Below the pieces are notes generated by a model. It did not search any database and was not told the origin of the DNA. It saw nothing but the letters and a program-made list of their open reading frames with translations. This document shows, piece by piece, positions 53,171 through 64,000 of a DNA stretch of 64,000 nucleotides. A program made the position numbers and the translations under genes. The DNA comes from Amorphochlora amoebiformis. Taxonomy: Eukaryota > Cercozoa > Chlorarachniophyceae. How positions within the stretch are numbered: the stretch's first letter is position 1; every line of letters starts with the position of its first letter. Where the stretch lies: NCBI GenBank assembly GCA_054601695.1, contig BAAHQB010000041.1, forward strand, positions 930,001 to 994,000, given 5' to 3'.

Positions 53171-54276
53171 TATATGTATTATATATATAACGAAGGAAAA
53201 GAGAGAGTGAGACTAACATTACCTTCTTCAGGCAGCATGGGACGTCCTTCCCACACCCTGTTTTCATAGGGCAGCCACTACAACATGACTTATAACATGT
53301 CTCTCCTGCAAATTCAAATTCATACTTAGGTAAATATCGCTTCTTCCGGACTTATAAGAGGGTTAGGGTCAGGGTTAGGGTTAGTAGGGTTAAGAGTAGG
53401 AGAAGGGTTAGGATTAAGGTTAGGATTAAGCTGGATTAGGATGTTAGGATTAAGCTGGATTAGGATGTTAGGATTAATACTAAGTTAGGATTAGAATGTC
53501 TACGGTATGGATAATGGCAGGCAGAAAAGGATCCAAGTTAACCCTGTAGGGTATAGTTAGGTTAAGCAACGATCAAGGTACCAAGAAAAGCGATGTGTCG
53601 AATGTTTGCGGGAGCGGAGAGGACCTGGCGTTAGGGTATTGGGTTGGAATGGATATATTCTATGTGTATATATGCATATATGTGTTTATGTGTCAACGTA
53701 TATATGTATACTAGTAGAGAAAAAAGTTGTATGTAGCTAGAATATCCATTACAATGAATACTGCTGAAATACATAATATGTATATATACATACACACATA
53801 CATATGTACGCATATATATGTAACACTACACATACTTCTATACCCTAACCCGCCGAACTTATTCTAGGCTAAGAAACCCTACATTCCTTCAACTCTAACT
53901 ATCCTACCCTAACCACCTGCCGACGGCTTGGACACGTGTACCATTCCGGGATAACCTTCCGGGTACAGCAGGGAAAGTCATCACCACAGCCCTGTACAAT
54001 TTTGCATTCGCACTCTCCTGAATAAATATTTACACACAACTGTATATATAATAATCCCCTATCTTCTCACCCGCTCTATTTACCTCTTTAACCATTCTCA
54101 CCTCTGTAGTAATAACAGGAATAGAGATGTGAAAATATCTCATGAAATACCTGGCGTTCCCCGAAATTTCGCATAGCGATCAGACGCATGGATTGAAAGC
54201 ATCATTGTCTTCGTGGGACACACTAGGTCCGCAGTATTATACAGAGAATATTCGGTACCCTCTGCCAATCTATTCA

Positions 54277-54325
<49 letters not shown>

Positions 54326-54331
54326 GTCTAT

Positions 54332-54392
<61 letters not shown>

Positions 54393-54445
54393 TTCTTGGG
54401 AGAGTATAAGGGATATTATAATTTAAAAAACATATGTATAGATAC

Positions 54446-54490
<45 letters not shown>

Positions 54491-54798
54491 ACAAATATAT
54501 TTATAGTATCTAATATATAATATGTACCTATGTGCGTGAATATATGTATATAACATGTGTATATGTTCATACGTATATAACATTGATCAATTCGAAGTCC
54601 ATGAAAATAAAACATACCATAACGTCCCTAGCCTACCCTACCCACCTCCTCCCCTCCCTGTTTCTTTCTCCCTTCTCCCCTCCCTACCTCCACTTCGTAC
54701 GCCATGGATCCATACTTCTTCGACCAAACTGCATCCACAATTCTAGATCCCAACGCCAACCAAACCAGGGCCCTTACGACCCTAGTTGCGTCCATCAT
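42066..54798 (-). CDS. secreted cysteine-rich protein with two C-type lectin domains
   Basis: Exons 5' to 3': 54688-54798, 54151-54259, 53956-54017, 53582-53624, 53223-53305, 52831-52966, 52436-52521, 52314-52352, 51971-52016, 51694-51797, 51280-51323, 50868-50941, 50717-50786, 50403-50457, 50240-50314, 50031-50061, 49920-49973, 49776-49820, 49606-49671, 48972-49100, 48760-48819, 48266-48339, 47958-47997, 47573-47647, 47442-47477, 47029-47079, 46592-46636, 46484-46522, 46181-46291, 45178-45267, 44559-44580, 44353-44417, 44114-44177, 43671-43736, 43317-43399, 42890-42945, 42778-42828, 42471-42539, 42066-42204. Phases match except between 53223 and 52966, where a short exon is probably missed. 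Order of parts: signal peptide (core [17 protein letters not shown]), two GCG-D-PCC cysteine modules, PAN/apple-like cysteine region, further Cys segments, Thr/Pro linker ([19 protein letters not shown]), lectin domain 1, lectin domain 2, basic Ser-rich tail. No transmembrane helix, so probably secreted or surface-associated glycan binding. Exon 46181-46291 uses a GC donor; exon 44559-44580 is a 22-nt microexon. Confidence 0.85.
43010..43078. repeat. three-copy 24-bp minisatellite
   Basis: ATGGTTATTTATTTA recurs three times at a spacing of about 24 bp, in the intron between lectin exons 43317-43399 and 42890-42945. Confidence 0.8.
45178..47079 (-). other. C-type lectin domain 1
   Basis: Sub-feature of the secreted lectin gene, from exons 47029-47079, 46592-46636, 46484-46522, 46181-46291 and 45178-45267. 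The spliced protein reads through [44 protein letters not shown], the Cys in [16 protein letters not shown], and [11 protein letters not shown]. This is the CTLD order: helix 2, WIGL-like strand, W-x-DGSP loop, Cys-G-W, Cys, F-x-C. The classic EPN/QPD and WND Ca2+-binding triads are not intact, so sugar binding may be Ca2+-independent or lost. Confidence 0.85.
53223..54017 (-). other. pair of duplicated cysteine-rich modules
   Basis: Exons 53956-54017 ([20 protein letters not shown]) and 53223-53305 (ending [13 protein letters not shown]) share the pattern GCG-x-D-x-PCC-x-x-K, begin in the same phase and end in the same phase. They are separated by exon 53582-53624. This indicates module duplication by exon-unit copying within the gene. 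I do not recognise the module. Confidence 0.7.
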
Positions 54799-55599
54799 CA
54801 CTCAAGTATCCTCCTTTCAGCACCCAACCCAAGTCTCCCTTGCAAGTACGTGGAAAGGGACGAGAGAAACCCAGGGCAGCAGCTATACTGATCAGGGTTC
54901 TCCTTTACGGGGATCGGTAACTGTGGTGTGAAAAGAATACCAAAGGAGATAGGCATCTGCAAGGAATACATTTTGTTTGATACTGATTAATAATGTAATA
55001 ATGAGATATCAATGAACAATCAGGAATAGATTTGAATTTGATCTAAAATGAGCTAAATGTACTTCAATTTTTATGAGATTTGTTATTACTTATAGATCTA
55101 TTAAATCATTAAGCAAAATTCAGATTATTTGCTCAAATATTTTGAATTTGCCTGGTCTTCGGATCGGACCCGAACATTGGATACCAATTTCGTTGGGCAA
55201 TATGAGACTTCTAAATCCATCTTTATTCCACGTTTTCATTTTAGTACCTGGACAGGACCTCAGTCGAGCACTGTGAGTCTTCCAAGTCTCAATGCACGCC
55301 GATGTTTTAATCGTAAATAAAAAGTCGTCATAGTTTTTATATTTGACCTACATATATGGGTATATCTATATATAGATATGCAACATACGGTTACATAAAT
55401 TTACCCCCACCGGAATCCACGCTAACATCTCGACCGACCCGAGCGAGCGGCGACACATAATGGGGACCATGCTGGGCCTTCTGACCTTCGAAGAGGAGGT
55501 ATTTAAAGGAAAAATTAGCAGAAGTCACCGAGCGAGAGGGGGAAAGCGAGAAGACGGAGTCATTGTTCATTCTTTCGTTGGAAATATATATACACAAGT
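54799..55599. other. divergent intergenic region with two 5' flanks
   Basis: About 800 bp between the start of the minus-strand lectin gene (54798) and the putative start of the plus-strand Mpo1-like gene (55600). Mixed composition with almost no (TA)n. A short ATG exon ending at a donor (55459-55497, MGTMLGLLTFEEE) is possible but its phase does not join the next exon. Plus-strand frames over 54704-54931 are antisense to the lectin signal-peptide exon and are not called. Confidence 0.5.
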
Positions 55600-62176
<6,577 letters not shown>

Positions 62177-62559
62177 CTAGACAACCATACGATGTCTTAC
62201 ATTGAACGACCATATGATGTCTTACATAAACTAGTGGCTAGAGTAAACATTACTTCAACTTCTGGGCCAAACCTTTGCAATTGTGACAATTGTGGCTGTC
62301 TCCCTTGTCACACGTAGTGACCCATTAATGTCATTGGACTGACCTCTAAATATAGATCGTATGCGTTTGTTAGCCTAGTAGCCTCATTCACCTTTCATTT
62401 GCCAGATGCTGAGTCATACTGTCATTGTGATGTGTCACGCAATTACTAGATATTCCGGATTATGATGGGGACCATATGATAACTATCTAATTGATAACTA
62501 TCTCATTGTGTCTAGGCTTGCTTTTAAAGGTTTGATTATTTGGCTTGCGAGTTTACAGC

Positions 62560-62602
<43 letters not shown>

Positions 62603-62607
62603 CATAC

Positions 62608-62653
<46 letters not shown>

Positions 62654-62654
62654 A

Positions 62655-62736
<82 letters not shown>

Positions 62737-63087
62737 TACATATGTGTATATATATATATATATCATTGTACACATACTTATATTGATATTAAAACAATAA
62801 TACATATAGAACAATTACATACATATAAATACACACACACACACATATATATATATATTATATATATACAATATATATAGATATATACACATACATACAT
62901 AGATATGATCTATATCTAGATATTATGTGATATATCTAGTACAATCATGGTATATTATGCGGCCCACGTGTAAAACACTAGACACAGTAGAACCGTGTAG
63001 ACATATGACTAGCGTACGGCAGTAGTAATATATATCTAGATATACACACACACACACACACATATAAAAATATATATATATTATATG

Positions 63088-63163
<76 letters not shown>

Positions 63164-64000
63164 GTGAGTATATGTATGTATATATATCAATATATATATA
63201 CATGTATATATATATCATGATAATCATTATGATATAGTGTGTGTGCACGGTATAATAGATATATCATGATACTTTCATGTATAGGTATAATCCATTGTAT
63301 TCTAGTATTCTAATGATCGTGCACGTGACGAACATTTTATAGCCTCAGTACGTTTTGTATGTATACGTACGTACTAAACGTACATAAACGCTGCTAGTAC
63401 TCATACTAGTGTTCAAATTTATACTAGATATGTACAGATATATTCTAGACACGTACGTATATGAGTACGTATGCCAGTAGAAGTACCCGGTGACACAACT
63501 TTCCGGACCTCTAACGACAGGTGCAATGATATGAAAACATGTAATATAGCTACAAGGCTATATGAAAACATAATAGTACTAGCGGCGTCCGAGTGCGTAC
63601 ATACTTTCAGTCCGTGTTATATGCGTGCGATAACTAGATAATTGCACTATACACAGTACGAATACGTACGTCGACGTCACAATTTCATATACTATGACTA
63701 GTCACATTAGTCACAGGCCGGGCTAGCGGGGTTAATGTTTTCAAAATCTTCACGGCATTGTAACTTAATCATTTGTAAGTTTGTACGTTTATCTACATTA
63801 ATCTAGTTAGCTTACGTCACGGTACGCACGGTACGTACGTACGTACATACATACGGCTTGATGTATACACTTGTACACTAGATCTAGTAGATCTAGTACA
63901 TACGCACGCACCAGTGTGAGTACTGTACGCATGCGCATACGTACGTACGTACTAGTACTAGAAGTAATCGGACTATCGTAGTATTGTTTTCACCATATAT
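62177..64000. other. right-hand intergenic region, palindrome-rich end
   Basis: No exon with usable splice sites was found after the Mpo1-like stop. 62181-62226 holds a short direct repeat (ACCATAYGATGTCTTACAT twice). 62560-62760 and 63070-63200 are (TA)n. From about 63200 to the end the sequence is mixed, with many ACGTACGT runs and CTAG/GATC palindromes such as 63837-63852 and 63878-63898. Confidence 0.6.

Noticed and set aside
54704-54931. Plus-strand frame starting [11 protein letters not shown]
   Set aside because: It lies antisense to the signal-peptide exon of the lectin gene (54688-54798), has no matching neighbouring exons, and the minus-strand reading has a start, a signal peptide and a phase-matched next exon.

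Overview
This window comes from an intron-dense, plastid-era type of eukaryote, most likely an alga or a related protist. The taxon itself cannot be named from the sequence. About two thirds of the bases are (TA)n and related simple repeats, so the long open frames of repeated Tyr-Ile-His are artefacts. The real genes are chains of very short exons, mostly 24-139 nt, separated by TA-rich introns. I rebuilt them by matching splice sites (mostly GT-AG) and codon phase from exon to exon. Six protein-coding genes or gene parts emerge.

Layout. (1) 380-14746, minus: a calmodulin-like head with four EF-hand units followed by a long charged coiled coil; 28 exons found, 535 codons, and the 3' end lies off the left edge. 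(2) 14924-23235, plus: a complete HAD-family phosphatase-like hydrolase of 401 residues with an N-terminal targeting extension; it diverges from gene 1 across 177 bp. (3) 34549-23713, minus: an ankyrin-repeat protein with about ten repeats; its 5' exons appear to lie in the first intron of gene 4. (4) 33628-41204, plus: a 205-residue protein I do not recognise; one exon lies in a 0.77-kb tandem duplication and only one copy can be used in frame. (5) 54798-42066, minus: a secreted multidomain protein with a signal peptide, two cysteine-rich modules, a PAN/apple-like cysteine region, a Thr/Pro-rich linker and two C-type lectin domains. (6) 55600-62176, plus: a membrane protein of the Mpo1/DUF962 family (Fe(II)-dependent 2-hydroxy fatty acid dioxygenase). 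The genes do not form a pathway. Strands alternate, giving divergent (1/2, 5/6), convergent (2/3, 4/5) and probably overlapping head-to-head (3/4) pairs.

Non-coding content. Introns carry degenerate TTAGGG-type islands on both strands, a roughly 40-bp element inside some of those islands (four copies), two copies of a tRNA-derived SINE-like element, a 1-kb polypurine GA block, small minisatellites, and at least six partial duplications of exon edges. The convergent intergenic spacers and the right end differ from the introns: they are less TA-repetitive and rich in CTAG and ACGT palindromes. I saw no CRISPR array, rRNA, true tRNA, transposase or viral gene.
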